Shown: one piece after another, positions 56,084-64,000 of the stretch
Numbering within the stretch: position 1 is the stretch's first letter
Layout of the letters: every line of letters starts with the position of its first letter
Assembly (NCBI RefSeq): GCF_023278185.1
Contig: NZ_CP066356.1
Location: 1,294,001 to 1,358,000, forward strand
Length of the DNA stretch: 64,000 bases
Origin: Bradyrhizobium elkanii USDA 76
Lineage (GTDB): Bacteria; Pseudomonadota; Alphaproteobacteria; Rhizobiales; Xanthobacteraceae
Direction of reading: 5' to 3'
The notes under the pieces: model-generated
The model's input: the letters and a program-made list of their open reading frames with translations, nothing else
Database searches by the model: none
Told to the model about the DNA's origin: nothing
Program-made: the position numbers and the translations under genes

Positions 56084-57718
56084 ATGCCGGAGAACTTTAT
56101 GTGCTCTGCTTCTCTCGTTTCCCGCCTTGATCCACCGAAGCAGGTGGCTCCTCGCAACGCCTATTTGGTCGGAACAGGCATCGCTGCCTTGGCCGCAGCG
56201 GCCTACCTCGTCAAGGAGGGCGGGCTATCGGGCCCGAATATCGTTCTGTTCGAGCAGATGGAGCTGTTCGGCGGAAGCCTCGACGCGCATGGCAATCCGA
56301 AGGATGGATACGTCATGCGCGGCGGCCGCATGTTCGAGGAAAGGTTCAATTGCACCTACGACTTGTTGTCCTTCATCCCCTCAATTGCCGACCCCATGAA
56401 ATCGGCGAAGGACGAGCTGATGGAGTTCCATCAGGAGTTCTTCTGGAACGACAGGGCGCGTCTGGTTTCGGGCGGTCAGATCGTCGACGTCTCCGATCTG
56501 GGTTTCAGGGAGAGGGATCGGCTCGACCTGATCGCGCTTTGCGCGACTCCAGAATCGGTGCTCGACATCAGGACGATCCAGGACTGGTTCGAACCCCACT
56601 TTTTCCGCAGCAACTTCTGGTTCATCTGGTCCACGACCTTTGCTTTTGCGCCTTGGCATAGTGCGATCGAGTTCAAGCGCTACTGTCTACGCTTCCTGCA
56701 TCTGTTCTCGACGATCGACACTATGGCGGGCATTTACCGCACGCAGTTCAACCAGTTCGACGCCATGGTCCGCCCGATCGTTGCATGGTTGAAGGCCCGG
56801 GGCGTGCGGCTCGAGATGGGGGCGGAAGTGACCGATATTGATGTTGTGATCGAAGGCGGGCAGAAGACCGCGACGCGTTTGCACTATCGGCAGGGCGGTG
56901 AAGATCGCGTCATCGATCTGGCTGAACAGGATCTAGTGTTCGTGACCAACGGATCAATGACATCCGATACCAGCTACGGTTCGATGGACACGGTTCCGGC
57001 GCTGAATACGACGCGAAATGGAGGTTCGTGGGAACTTTGGGAACGTCTGGCTGTCAAGAGTCCAGACTTCGGGTGCCCCGCCGTCTTCGTTTCCAGGATC
57101 GACCAGTCCAAATGGGAATCCTTCACAGTCACGGCGGACGATTCGAGCTTCTTCGACCGGCTCGAAGCCTTTTCCGGCAGCAGAGCCGGCAAGGGCGGAC
57201 TGGTAACGATCAAAGACTCCAATTGGCTCCTGACCGTCGTCCTTAATCGTCAACCGCACTTTTACGAACAGCCGAAGAATGTCTTGGTGTGGTGGGGCTA
57301 TGGGCTCTTCCCGGATCAGCCGGGTAACTTCGTGCATAAGCCCATGTCGGAGTGCACGGGGCGTGAAATTCTCATCGAATTGCTTTCGCACCTGCGATTC
57401 ACAGAGAGTATTCCGCACATCCTCGACACTTCGCGCGTCATAACGGCGATGATGCCTTACATTACCGCCCAGTTCATGCCGCGCGTGAGGACCGACCGGC
57501 CGAAGGTCATCCCGAAGGGCTCGCGCAACCTCGCCTTCATCGGCCAGTTCTGCGAGATTCCCGACGACGTTGTCTTTACCGTCGAATATTCCGTGCGCGC
57601 GGCGCAGACCGCCGTTTTCGGCTTGCTCGACATCCAGCGTCCGGTCTCGCCCTTTTATAAGGGCCAGCATGATCCCCGCGTCCTCTTCGACGCCTGGAAG
57701 ACGCTGCACCGCCATTGA
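56084..57718 (+). CDS. Oleate hydratase-family flavoprotein lacking catalytic Glu/Tyr
   Basis: This myosin-cross-reactive-antigen type protein (544 aa from MPENFMCSASLVSRL) has the FAD-binding VGTGIAALAAAAYLVKEGG and FEQMELFGGSLDAHGNPKDG. Where oleate hydratases have RGGRE (the E82/E122-type catalytic Glu) it has RGGRMFEERFNC, and where they have YNQYES it has FNQFDA, so both Tyr are Phe. FAD and fatty-acid regions are otherwise kept, ending with GQFCEIPDDVVFTVEYSVRA. It may hydrate by another residue set, bind other substrates or be inactive; some divergent actinobacterial hydratases are also reported without this Glu. It is first of three genes; a start at 56054 is possible. Confidence 0.8.
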   Translation: MPENFMCSASLVSRLDPPKQVAPRNAYLVGTGIAALAAAAYLVKEGGLSGPNIVLFEQMELFGGSLDAHGNPKDGYVMRGGRMFEERFNCTYDLLSFIPSIADPMKSAKDELMEFHQEFFWNDRARLVSGGQIVDVSDLGFRERDRLDLIALCATPESVLDIRTIQDWFEPHFFRSNFWFIWSTTFAFAPWHSAIEFKRYCLRFLHLFSTIDTMAGIYRTQFNQFDAMVRPIVAWLKARGVRLEMGAEVTDIDVVIEGGQKTATRLHYRQGGEDRVIDLAEQDLVFVTNGSMTSDTSYGSMDTVPALNTTRNGGSWELWERLAVKSPDFGCPAVFVSRIDQSKWESFTVTADDSSFFDRLEAFSGSRAGKGGLVTIKDSNWLLTVVLNRQPHFYEQPKNVLVWWGYGLFPDQPGNFVHKPMSECTGREILIELLSHLRFTESIPHILDTSRVITAMMPYITAQFMPRVRTDRPKVIPKGSRNLAFIGQFCEIPDDVVFTVEYSVRAAQTAVFGLLDIQRPVSPFYKGQHDPRVLFDAWKTLHRH

Positions 57719-57740
57719 CCAACGGCACGAGGCAAGGATC

Positions 57741-58499
57741 ATGGGACGTTTGAAGAACAAGGTTATTCTGGTGACCGGCGGGGCTCGCGGGATGGGTGCG
57801 GCTCACGCGCGTCTGCTGGTGGCTGAGGGGGCGAGGGTCGTAATCACTGATATTCTTCATATAGAAGGAGAGGCTCTCGCCGCTAAACTGGGCGAATCCA
57901 CGGTTTATGTCCCTCAGGACGTTACCCAGCCGAAGGAGTGGGCCGAGGCGGTCGCAAGCGCCGAGCGGCGCTTCGGCGCGCTGCATGGGCTGGTCAACAA
58001 CGCCGGGATCGCCAACATGGCCCCTATCGAGCAGTTCCCGCTCGATCAGTGGAACAAGACCCTCGCCGTCAATCTGACCGGTGTATTCCTCGGAATGCAG
58101 GCGGCCCTGCCGGCCATCAGGCGCGCCGGCGGAGGTTCGGTCGTCAACATCTCCTCGGTCGAGGGGCTGCGGGGCAGTGCCGGGCTCCACGCCTATGTCG
58201 CTTCCAAGTTCGGCGTTCGGGGCATAACAAAATCCGCTGCGCTGGAAGCCGCAGCCTCGGGAGTCCGCATCAACTCGATCCATCCCGGCTTCATTGCCAC
58301 CCCGATGACCGAGAGTTTCGAGTCCTCCCTTTTCCCCGTTCCACTCGGGCGGGCAGCCGAGCCGCAGGAAGTGTCGCAGGCAGTCTTGTTTCTACTCAGC
58401 GACGAGTCCAGCTACCTTACCGGTTCCGAGATCGTGATCGATGGCGGTTTAACGATCGGCGTCCCGCGCAAATGCCTGGCGCCCGAGAACACCTTTTAA
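57741..58499 (+). CDS. Short-chain dehydrogenase/reductase of the oleate hydratase cluster
   Basis: The 252-aa SDR has TGGARGMG (12-19) for the cofactor, Asp37 after the second strand (VVITDI, favouring NAD), NNAG (86-89), and the catalytic Ser139, Tyr152 and Lys156 (ISSVEG, AYVASKF). The C-terminus has PLGRAAEPQEVSQAVLFLLS and SEIVIDGG. Lying between two oleate-hydratase-type genes (22 and 40 nt gaps), it probably oxidises the hydroxy fatty acid to a keto acid (inference). Full length. Confidence 0.88.
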   Translation: MGRLKNKVILVTGGARGMGAAHARLLVAEGARVVITDILHIEGEALAAKLGESTVYVPQDVTQPKEWAEAVASAERRFGALHGLVNNAGIANMAPIEQFPLDQWNKTLAVNLTGVFLGMQAALPAIRRAGGGSVVNISSVEGLRGSAGLHAYVASKFGVRGITKSAALEAAASGVRINSIHPGFIATPMTESFESSLFPVPLGRAAEPQEVSQAVLFLLSDESSYLTGSEIVIDGGLTIGVPRKCLAPENTF

Positions 58500-58539
58500 T
58501 GAGCCCAAGGATTGTCGATCCAATCGGACGGAATGTTCC

Positions 58540-60285
58540 ATGTATTACGGTAGCGGAAATTACGAAGCCTTTGCCCGCCCCCGCAAACCCGAAGGTGCGG
58601 ACAGCAAGACGGCGTGGCTGGTCGGTGCGGGCCTGGCGGCGCTTTCCGGTGCGGCCTTCCTGATCCGCGATGGCCATATGCGTGGCGACCGGATCACCAT
58701 CCTCGAACGGCTGAAGATCCCCGGTGGAGCGCTCGACGGTAACCAAGACCTGGGAAGGGGCTTCGTGATCCGGGGCGGCCGCGAGATGGAGGATCATTTC
58801 GAGTGCCTATGGGACTTGTTCCGTTCGATCCCGTCGCTGGAAATCGAAGGTGCCAGCGTGCTCGACGAATTCTACTGGTTGAACAAGGATGATCCGAACT
58901 ACTCGCTGCAGCGGGCGACGGTGAACCGGGGACAGGATGCGCGTACCGACGGCCTTTTCACTCTGAGCGAAGAAGCGCAGAAGGAATTGATTGCCGTCTT
59001 TCTTGCCTCCCGTGAGGAGATGGAGAACAAGCGCATCGACGGAGTGTTTGGGAAAGAGTTTTTCTGCAGCAATTTTTGGCTTTATTGGCGGACGATGTTC
59101 GCCTTTGAGGAATGGCATTCCGCCCTGGAGATGAAGCTTTATCTGCATCGGTTCATCCACCATATCGGAGGCCTGCCGGATTTCAGTGCGCTGAAGTTTA
59201 CCAGGTACAATCAGTATGAATCGCTGGTTCTACCGTTGTGCAAATGGCTGTTGGAGCAGGGCGTCAACTTCCGCTACGACGTCGAAGTCACCGATGTCGA
59301 TTTCGACTTAAAGGCCGGATGCAAGCAGGCCACGGCCATCCACTGGCTGGAGGATGGCGTCGCCGGCGGTATCGGCCTTGGCGCCGACGATCTCGTATTC
59401 ATAACGATCGGGTCGCTCACTGAAAACTCGGACAAGGGAGACCATCACACGCCCTCCAGGCTCGATGAAGGCCCGGCGCCAGCTTGGGATCTGTGGCGGC
59501 GTATTGCGGCCAAGGACGCGGCTTTCGGCCGCCCGGACGTCTTCGGCGGCAATATCCCTGCAACAAAATGGGAATCGGCGACGATCACGACTCTTGACGC
59601 GCGCATTCCGGCCTATATCCGCAAGATCGCCAAACGCGATCCGTTCAGCGGCAAGGTCGTCACGGGAGGGGTCGTCACGGCGAAGGATTCGAACTGGCTG
59701 CTCAGTTGGACTGTAAACCGTCAACCGCATTTCAAGCACCAGCCCAGTGATCAGATCGTCGTCTGGCTCTATTCACTTTTCGTCGACAAGCCCGGCGATT
59801 ACGTGAACAAACCGATGCAAGATTGCACGGGCGAGGAAATTACGCAGGAATGGTTGTATCACCTCGGCGTGCCGATCGATGAAATACCGGGACTGGCCGC
59901 GACAGCCGCAAAAACAGTGCCGGTGATGATGCCCTACGTCACATCTTTCTTCATGCCGCGGCAGGCGGGTGATCGACCAAATGTTGTGCCCAAAGGCGCT
60001 GTCAATTTTGCCTTCATCGGCCAGTTTGCTGAGTCGGCGGAGCGCGATTGCATCTTCACGACCGAATACTCAGTTCGCACTGCGATGGAAGCCGCCTACA
60101 CGCTCCTCAACGTTGAACGCGGTGTGCCGGAGGTGTTCAATTCGACCTATGATATCCGCAAGCTGCTCGCTGCAATCGGCAGACTGCGCGACGGCAAGGA
60201 AGTCAGAATCCCCGGATCGACGCTCTTGCGCGAGCTAATGCTGAAGAATATCGACGCTATGGAGCCCGGCAAAACTGCTCAATGA
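58540..60285 (+). CDS. ohyA: Oleate hydratase
   Basis: This FAD-dependent hydratase (581 aa) adds water to the 9,10 double bond of oleic acid to give 10-hydroxystearate. It starts MYYGSGNYEAFARPRKPEGA, has VGAGLAALSGAAFLIRDGH for FAD, and RGGREMEDHFECLWDLFRSI with the catalytic Glu, and FTRYNQYESLVLPL with the conserved Tyr residues. The C-terminus contains GQFAESAERDCIFTTEYSVR. Near-identical in layout to characterised OhyA proteins, it is likely active, cytosolic or membrane-peripheral. Third gene of the cluster, after the SDR. Confidence 0.93.
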   Translation: MYYGSGNYEAFARPRKPEGADSKTAWLVGAGLAALSGAAFLIRDGHMRGDRITILERLKIPGGALDGNQDLGRGFVIRGGREMEDHFECLWDLFRSIPSLEIEGASVLDEFYWLNKDDPNYSLQRATVNRGQDARTDGLFTLSEEAQKELIAVFLASREEMENKRIDGVFGKEFFCSNFWLYWRTMFAFEEWHSALEMKLYLHRFIHHIGGLPDFSALKFTRYNQYESLVLPLCKWLLEQGVNFRYDVEVTDVDFDLKAGCKQATAIHWLEDGVAGGIGLGADDLVFITIGSLTENSDKGDHHTPSRLDEGPAPAWDLWRRIAAKDAAFGRPDVFGGNIPATKWESATITTLDARIPAYIRKIAKRDPFSGKVVTGGVVTAKDSNWLLSWTVNRQPHFKHQPSDQIVVWLYSLFVDKPGDYVNKPMQDCTGEEITQEWLYHLGVPIDEIPGLAATAAKTVPVMMPYVTSFFMPRQAGDRPNVVPKGAVNFAFIGQFAESAERDCIFTTEYSVRTAMEAAYTLLNVERGVPEVFNSTYDIRKLLAAIGRLRDGKEVRIPGSTLLRELMLKNIDAMEPGKTAQ

Positions 60286-60944
60286 ATATCATCGATCTCC
60301 AGGTGAGGGGGCCTTGTGCGGTCCCACCTGTCTTGTGCAGCTGGAGAGCTCTGTTCTCCACTGCTCGTACGAGAGTGAATTGCAAGGGGCGAATGCTTCG
60401 TCGAGGGCCGAAAGCGGCGCACTCATAATATTGCGCATGACGGCGCACGCGAGGCTACCATCCTGTCAAATCGGACATGAAAACCGGTTCTTGAGGCGTC
60501 ACAGATCGGACGCATGGGCCTCGCTCGGATTGCGCAAACTCGGACATCTAGGCGTCCAGCCAACGACGCTCTTGAGGAGCCGCTGCCATGGTAGTGACCA
60601 AATTCGGCATGACGCTCGGTTCTGAGCGGGAGTGCAGGGGCTTTGATTTCTGAGAAGTTTGAGGTTTTTCGGACTCCAGCCGATGAGATCGGGAGGACGG
60701 AAACGTCCTCCTTCGGGCGCGATGCATAACATGGCGTGGTATTGGAAGCCGCAACCATCGCGCCTTCACATAATGCTGATGGCCGACCGTTGCTTGATAA
60801 TCGCGTTCGATGCGCCATCTGAGCTCCATATCGAGCGGGAGGCGGACGGAGGTGCTCTCAGGTCGAGCCGAATGCAGTATCCACAACGTCCCCGACCGCC
60901 GACGTGTGGTCCCGGATGAAGCAGAGTACGGTCGGGCCGTTGCT
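60286..60944. other. No recognisable gene; possible terminator at 60300-60330
   Basis: Right after the oleate hydratase stop CAGGTGAGGG and GTCCCACCTG form an imperfect stem without a T-run, a possible terminator. The rest holds only short motif-free frames. Confidence 0.35.
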
Positions 60945-61346
60945 TCAAGCTCGGTGGATTGCTTGGCTTGCCGCAGATGATGGCTGTGGTTTGAGATGAT
61001 CCAATATCTTCGAGCCTTGGCTGAACGACTTCGACCAGAACTTCTCCGCAAAGTCCAGGTGGCACTTCAGGAGCTCCGAGGGAGTCTTGGAGTCGGAAAG
61101 ATTTCTCAGAAAGTTGGCCTGGTCGTGCAGAGAGGAAGCGGCGAAACTTAATCCGTCCTTTAGTGCCGTCGCGAACAGGTGCCTTGTCGCTTCGATCGAT
61201 TTTTCCCATTCCGGAAAAATTAATGGAATGCGTGATGCCGCTGCTTCTCTGAAGCCGTCGGGGCCGCCGCCCGATGCCTGGGCCAGTCCGGGCTCTGGAC
61301 GTGCCCGCCGTTCGCGTTTCTCGTCTTCGGTTATATTCGCGGTCAT
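60945..61346 (-). CDS. Phasin family protein
   Basis: The 133-aa helical protein has the phasin_2 pattern: FPEWEKSIEATRHLFATALK, SSLHDQANFLRNLSDSKTPS and ELLKCHLDFAEKFWSKSFSQ. Phasins coat polyhydroxyalkanoate granules. AGGAG lies 7 nt before the ATG. It faces the oleate hydratase operon; both concern lipid-like carbon stores, but there is no direct link. Confidence 0.85.
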   Translation of the reverse strand: MTANITEDEKRERRARPEPGLAQASGGGPDGFREAAASRIPLIFPEWEKSIEATRHLFATALKDGLSFAASSLHDQANFLRNLSDSKTPSELLKCHLDFAEKFWSKSFSQGSKILDHLKPQPSSAASQAIHRA

Positions 61347-61715
61347 TCGACGTCTCCTAGCCTAAGGGGGATTGTAACGAGCTGAGTTGTTCGCTGCTCA
61401 GCTTCGATCATCAACCTTGAGAAGCTACCACAACCGCCAACATGTCATACCTACCTCATTTGGTAGCGCGTGATCACACTGCAAATTGCGCACTCTGCGC
61501 GCCACTTGCCGGAATGTTCACTCGTCTCCGGCTCAGAGGCTGAGAACCGCGGTAACCTCTGATGGGCGCCGGCTATGCGTAGCTCGCTGGCGCTGCCCGA
61601 GGCGGTAAGGTCGCACGTCGATACAGGCCAATCAGGCCTTCAATAACGGCTCACGAGTTCGAAGTCGGCCCTTACGGCGGACAAGATCGCGTCGATAGCG
61701 TCCTCGTCGTCCCTC
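61347..61715. other. Intergenic region
   Basis: Holds the phasin promoter region (no clear -35/-10 seen) and the 3' flank of the permease gene. No ORF with a motif. Confidence 0.4.
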
Positions 61716-63170
61716 CTAGAATGATCCGATCATCGAACCCAAAAAAATGGCGAGGGCCAAGGCGATGATCGGCCCAACGATGTTGGCCATCACCATATCG
61801 AAGTAGCTCTTGCCATGGGTCGAACCGCAGACCGCAAGCAGCGTCACGACGGCACCGTTATGCGGTAGGCTATCGAGGGTGCCGGAACCGATCACGGCAA
61901 TGCGATGCATGAGCGCCGGGTCAATGTGAGACGTCTGGGCAATCTGCAAATAAGTGTCACCAAGGGCATCGAGCGCAATGGTCAATCCGCCGGAGGCCGA
62001 TCCGGTCAAGGCAGCAAGAACGTTTATCGCGATGGCGAGAGAGACGATAGGACCGCCGGAGATCGACAGTACCCAGTCGCGCACCGACACAAAGGCCGGT
62101 AGCGCAGCGACGACGGCTCCAAAGCCGACGAGGCTCGCCACGCTGAAAATGGGGAGCACCGAGGCGTTTGCGCCGGCATCCATGCTCGCCCTTAGATCCG
62201 TCAGACGGGCTCGATTGAGCGCGATGAGCGTCGCCGCGGCGGCGGCGAGAGCGACTGCGACCGACCACACCCCGGCGACGCCGGCAAGGGATGTCCCGCC
62301 CCAGCGCTCCTGCGCGAGGAACGAGAAATCGAGCCGTGGCAGGATCAGGAGCGACATCAGCAGATTCACGCCCACGACCACGAGAAGCGGGATGATCGCC
62401 GTGCCGATCGGTGGCGGCACGTCGCCGCGCTTGCCATGCGTTAGTTCGGCCGGATCGAACTCGTGGGACGATGTCGCGCGCTCGCGGATGAACTGATCGT
62501 CAGCGACCGCGCCGCTGACGAGCTCTGCGTCTCCGCCATAGCCTTCACCGGTCTTGCGTGCCGATCCCTCGGCGCGGCGGAGCCACCAGAGCCCGAATGC
62601 AAGCATGATCGCCGCCGCGACGATGCCCAATCCGGGCGCGGCAAACGGCGTGGTTCCGAAGAACGGCATCGGAATCGTATTTTGAATCGCGGGCGTTCCG
62701 GGCATTGCCGACATCGTGAATGTAGAGGTGCCCAGAGCGATGGTGGCCGGCATGAGCCGATGTGGGATGTTCGCGACGCGAAACATTTCCCGTGCCATAG
62801 GCGCCAAAACGAAAAAGGCGACGAAAAGGCTTACCCCGCCGTAGGTGACGACCGCGCCGGCAAGCACCACGGCAAGGATCGCGCGACGCGCCCCGAGCTT
62901 GGTGCTCATGAAATGAGCGATCGCGTGGACCGATCCGCTGTCGTCCATCAGCTTGCCGAACAGCGCACCGAGCAGAAATATTGGGAAGAATTGCGCGATG
63001 AACTGCGCAGCGCCGCCCATGAAAGTCTGCGTCCAATGGGCAAGCAAGGGCTCTTCGGCGAAAGCCGCAGCGACGATCGCGGCAGCCGGCGCCAGCAGGA
63101 GCACGCTCCATCCGCGGAACGAGAGCCAGATGAGCAGGCCAAGGGCAACCAGGATCCCGACGAGGCCCAT
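61716..63170 (-). CDS. GntP-family (gluconate:H+ symporter type) permease
   Basis: From ATG 63170 the 484-aa protein begins MGLVGILVALGLLIWLSFRG and has about 12-14 membrane spans. Motifs FFPIFLLGALFGKLMDDSGS, GGVSLFVAFFVLAPMAREMF and TFTMSAMPGTPAIQNTIPMP are typical of the GntP/CitMHS-like ion transporter families; the last part has GSGTLDSLPHNGAVVTLLAV. It would import an organic acid with a proton; the substrate is unknown. It begins 4 bp after the patatin-like gene stops, so the two form an operon. Confidence 0.85.
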   Translation of the reverse strand: MGLVGILVALGLLIWLSFRGWSVLLLAPAAAIVAAAFAEEPLLAHWTQTFMGGAAQFIAQFFPIFLLGALFGKLMDDSGSVHAIAHFMSTKLGARRAILAVVLAGAVVTYGGVSLFVAFFVLAPMAREMFRVANIPHRLMPATIALGTSTFTMSAMPGTPAIQNTIPMPFFGTTPFAAPGLGIVAAAIMLAFGLWWLRRAEGSARKTGEGYGGDAELVSGAVADDQFIRERATSSHEFDPAELTHGKRGDVPPPIGTAIIPLLVVVGVNLLMSLLILPRLDFSFLAQERWGGTSLAGVAGVWSVAVALAAAAATLIALNRARLTDLRASMDAGANASVLPIFSVASLVGFGAVVAALPAFVSVRDWVLSISGGPIVSLAIAINVLAALTGSASGGLTIALDALGDTYLQIAQTSHIDPALMHRIAVIGSGTLDSLPHNGAVVTLLAVCGSTHGKSYFDMVMANIVGPIIALALAIFLGSMIGSF

Positions 63171-63174
63171 GGCG

Positions 63175-64000
63175 TCAAACCTGCTCCAAGAGCAAATCCA
63201 AATCCATCGAGGAACGCCTGCCGATATTCTGGTCGTTCGCGACGAGGAATGCCTCCGCGGCACGGCGGCCTTCGTCGCGCAGCATGCAGAGAAAGTCCCA
63301 CTCGGCATTGAGCTTTGACGAGACGCCCAGCCCGGCCAGAACCTTGCTCGCGATCAGATGGATGCGCATCTCGGCCCATTTGCGCCCCTCGGAACTCCCG
63401 GCGTCCGCGACCTGCCGCAGCAGCGCGATCATGCGCAACTCCTTGAGCAGCGTGGCGTTGAACGCAATCTCGTTCAACCGATCGAGGATCTCGCGCGCGG
63501 AGCGCGGTGTCCCGGGTCGCTCGACCGGGTTGACGGCGACGAGAAGCGTGTCATGCGAGTCACACTCGCGTACGAGCGGTGTGATCGTCGGGTTCCCGGA
63601 GTAGCCGCCATCCCAATAGGGCTCGCCATTGATCTCTATCGCGCGGAACAGGGTGGGCAAGCAGGCGGAAGCGAGCAGAACGTCGGGTGTAAGCTCGGCG
63701 TTGCGAAACACACGCCCGCGGCCGGTATGAACGTTGGTCGCCGTCACGAACAAGCGGATCGGGGAGTTCGCGATTTGTCGAAAATCGACCGACTCGGCGA
63801 GGACCTGGTGCAAAGGGTTTGTGCCGGCAAGATTGAGGTCGTACGGCGAGAACACGCGGCTCGCCAGATCGAAGGCGAGATAGAAGGGCGACGTATCAAG
63901 GGTCCAGCGACCGAGGATGACGTCCAGCGGACTTCGCCGAATGAGACTGAACCGCGCTGAGTCAGCGACCCGCCGCCAGAAGGCCTCCAATGCAGACTTG
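63175..64000 (-). CDS. Patatin-like phospholipase (5' end outside the window)
   Basis: The frame is open to the window edge, so the N-terminal oxyanion Gly-rich loop and the GxSxG nucleophile lie outside. The visible part reads LEAFWRRVADSARFSL, FVTATNVHTGRGRVFRNAEL, TPDVLLASACLPTLFRAIEI and PYWDGGYSGNPTITPLVREC, with the catalytic Asp in the DGGY motif. It is a Ser/Asp-dyad acyl hydrolase. It forms an operon with the GntP-type permease downstream. Confidence 0.85.
   Translation of the reverse strand, partial: KSALEAFWRRVADSARFSLIRRSPLDVILGRWTLDTSPFYLAFDLASRVFSPYDLNLAGTNPLHQVLAESVDFRQIANSPIRLFVTATNVHTGRGRVFRNAELTPDVLLASACLPTLFRAIEINGEPYWDGGYSGNPTITPLVRECDSHDTLLVAVNPVERPGTPRSAREILDRLNEIAFNATLLKELRMIALLRQVADAGSSEGRKWAEMRIHLIASKVLAGLGVSSKLNAEWDFLCMLRDEGRRAAEAFLVANDQNIGRRSSMDLDLLLEQV

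Noticed and set aside
60423..61209. Overlapping minus-strand ORFs near the phasin gene
   Set aside because: Out of frame with or upstream of the clear phasin gene, with no family motif.

Overview
The window looks like an accessory (symbiosis-island type) segment of an alphaproteobacterium, most probably Bradyrhizobium or a close rhizobial relative. This is inferred from GC-rich coding style, from the mix of insertion sequences (IS66, IS256, IS21, IS5, IS110, IS3, ISL3 and IS6 families plus a recombinase-in-trio remnant), from several sigma54 -24/-12 promoters, and from the single-domain globin and phasin genes. No rRNA, tRNA or CRISPR array was recognised. Much of the DNA is decayed: at least twenty genes are truncated, frameshifted or split by IS elements.

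Layout. 0-2 kb: IS66 and tyrosine-recombinase remnants. 2.0-3.3 kb: a locus of small genes with perfect sigma54 promoters and terminator-like leader hairpins. 3.4-6 kb: an IS256 element that splits a 57-aa gene, then transposase debris. 6.4-7.6 kb: dead 4'-phosphopantetheinyl transferase and type II thioesterase genes. 7.8-11.5 kb: globin and zinc-ribbon operon, a frameshifted di-haem cytochrome, a VOC-fold protein. 11.6-22 kb: debris with islands of genes (DUF3892 protein, queE'-queD-queC', HlyD-type remnant, another copy of the sigma54 leader module). 22.06-25.19 kb: a complete IS66 element with 8-bp target duplication. 25.5-30.6 kb: a RiPP-type cluster (60-aa Cys-rich precursor, two radical SAM/SPASM proteins, a HExxH peptidase, a convergent PAS-LuxR regulator). 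30.6-33.8 kb: transposase debris. 33.8-38 kb: alpha/beta hydrolase, IS5 transposase, small ORFs, GNAT acetyltransferase. 38.5-41.6 kb: a second complete IS66 carrying a UPF0149 passenger. 42-49 kb: broken SMC-like ATPase, small genes, IS5 and a second IS256. 49-52.4 kb: a diverged second copy of the 2-3 kb locus, split by a complete IS21. 53-60.3 kb: a secreted protein, an unknown protein, and two oleate-hydratase-family flavoproteins flanking a short-chain dehydrogenase. 60.9-64 kb: phasin, a GntP-family permease and a patatin-like lipase that runs off the window.

Two systems stand out. First, a dispersed family of modules (four copies) in which a sigma54 promoter drives a conserved leader of about 100 nt ending in a terminator-like GC hairpin. 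In three copies a microprotein reading frame follows. The modules sit beside a paralogous family of about 90-aa proteins, and two loci keep the same gene order. Second, the RiPP-like cluster, whose 60-aa precursor ends in a five-cysteine tail with a C-terminal Trp. A third point of interest is the oleate-hydratase pair, in which the upstream paralogue has lost the catalytic Glu and both Tyr of the YNQYE motif. All functional statements rest on motif recognition by eye; no database search was possible.
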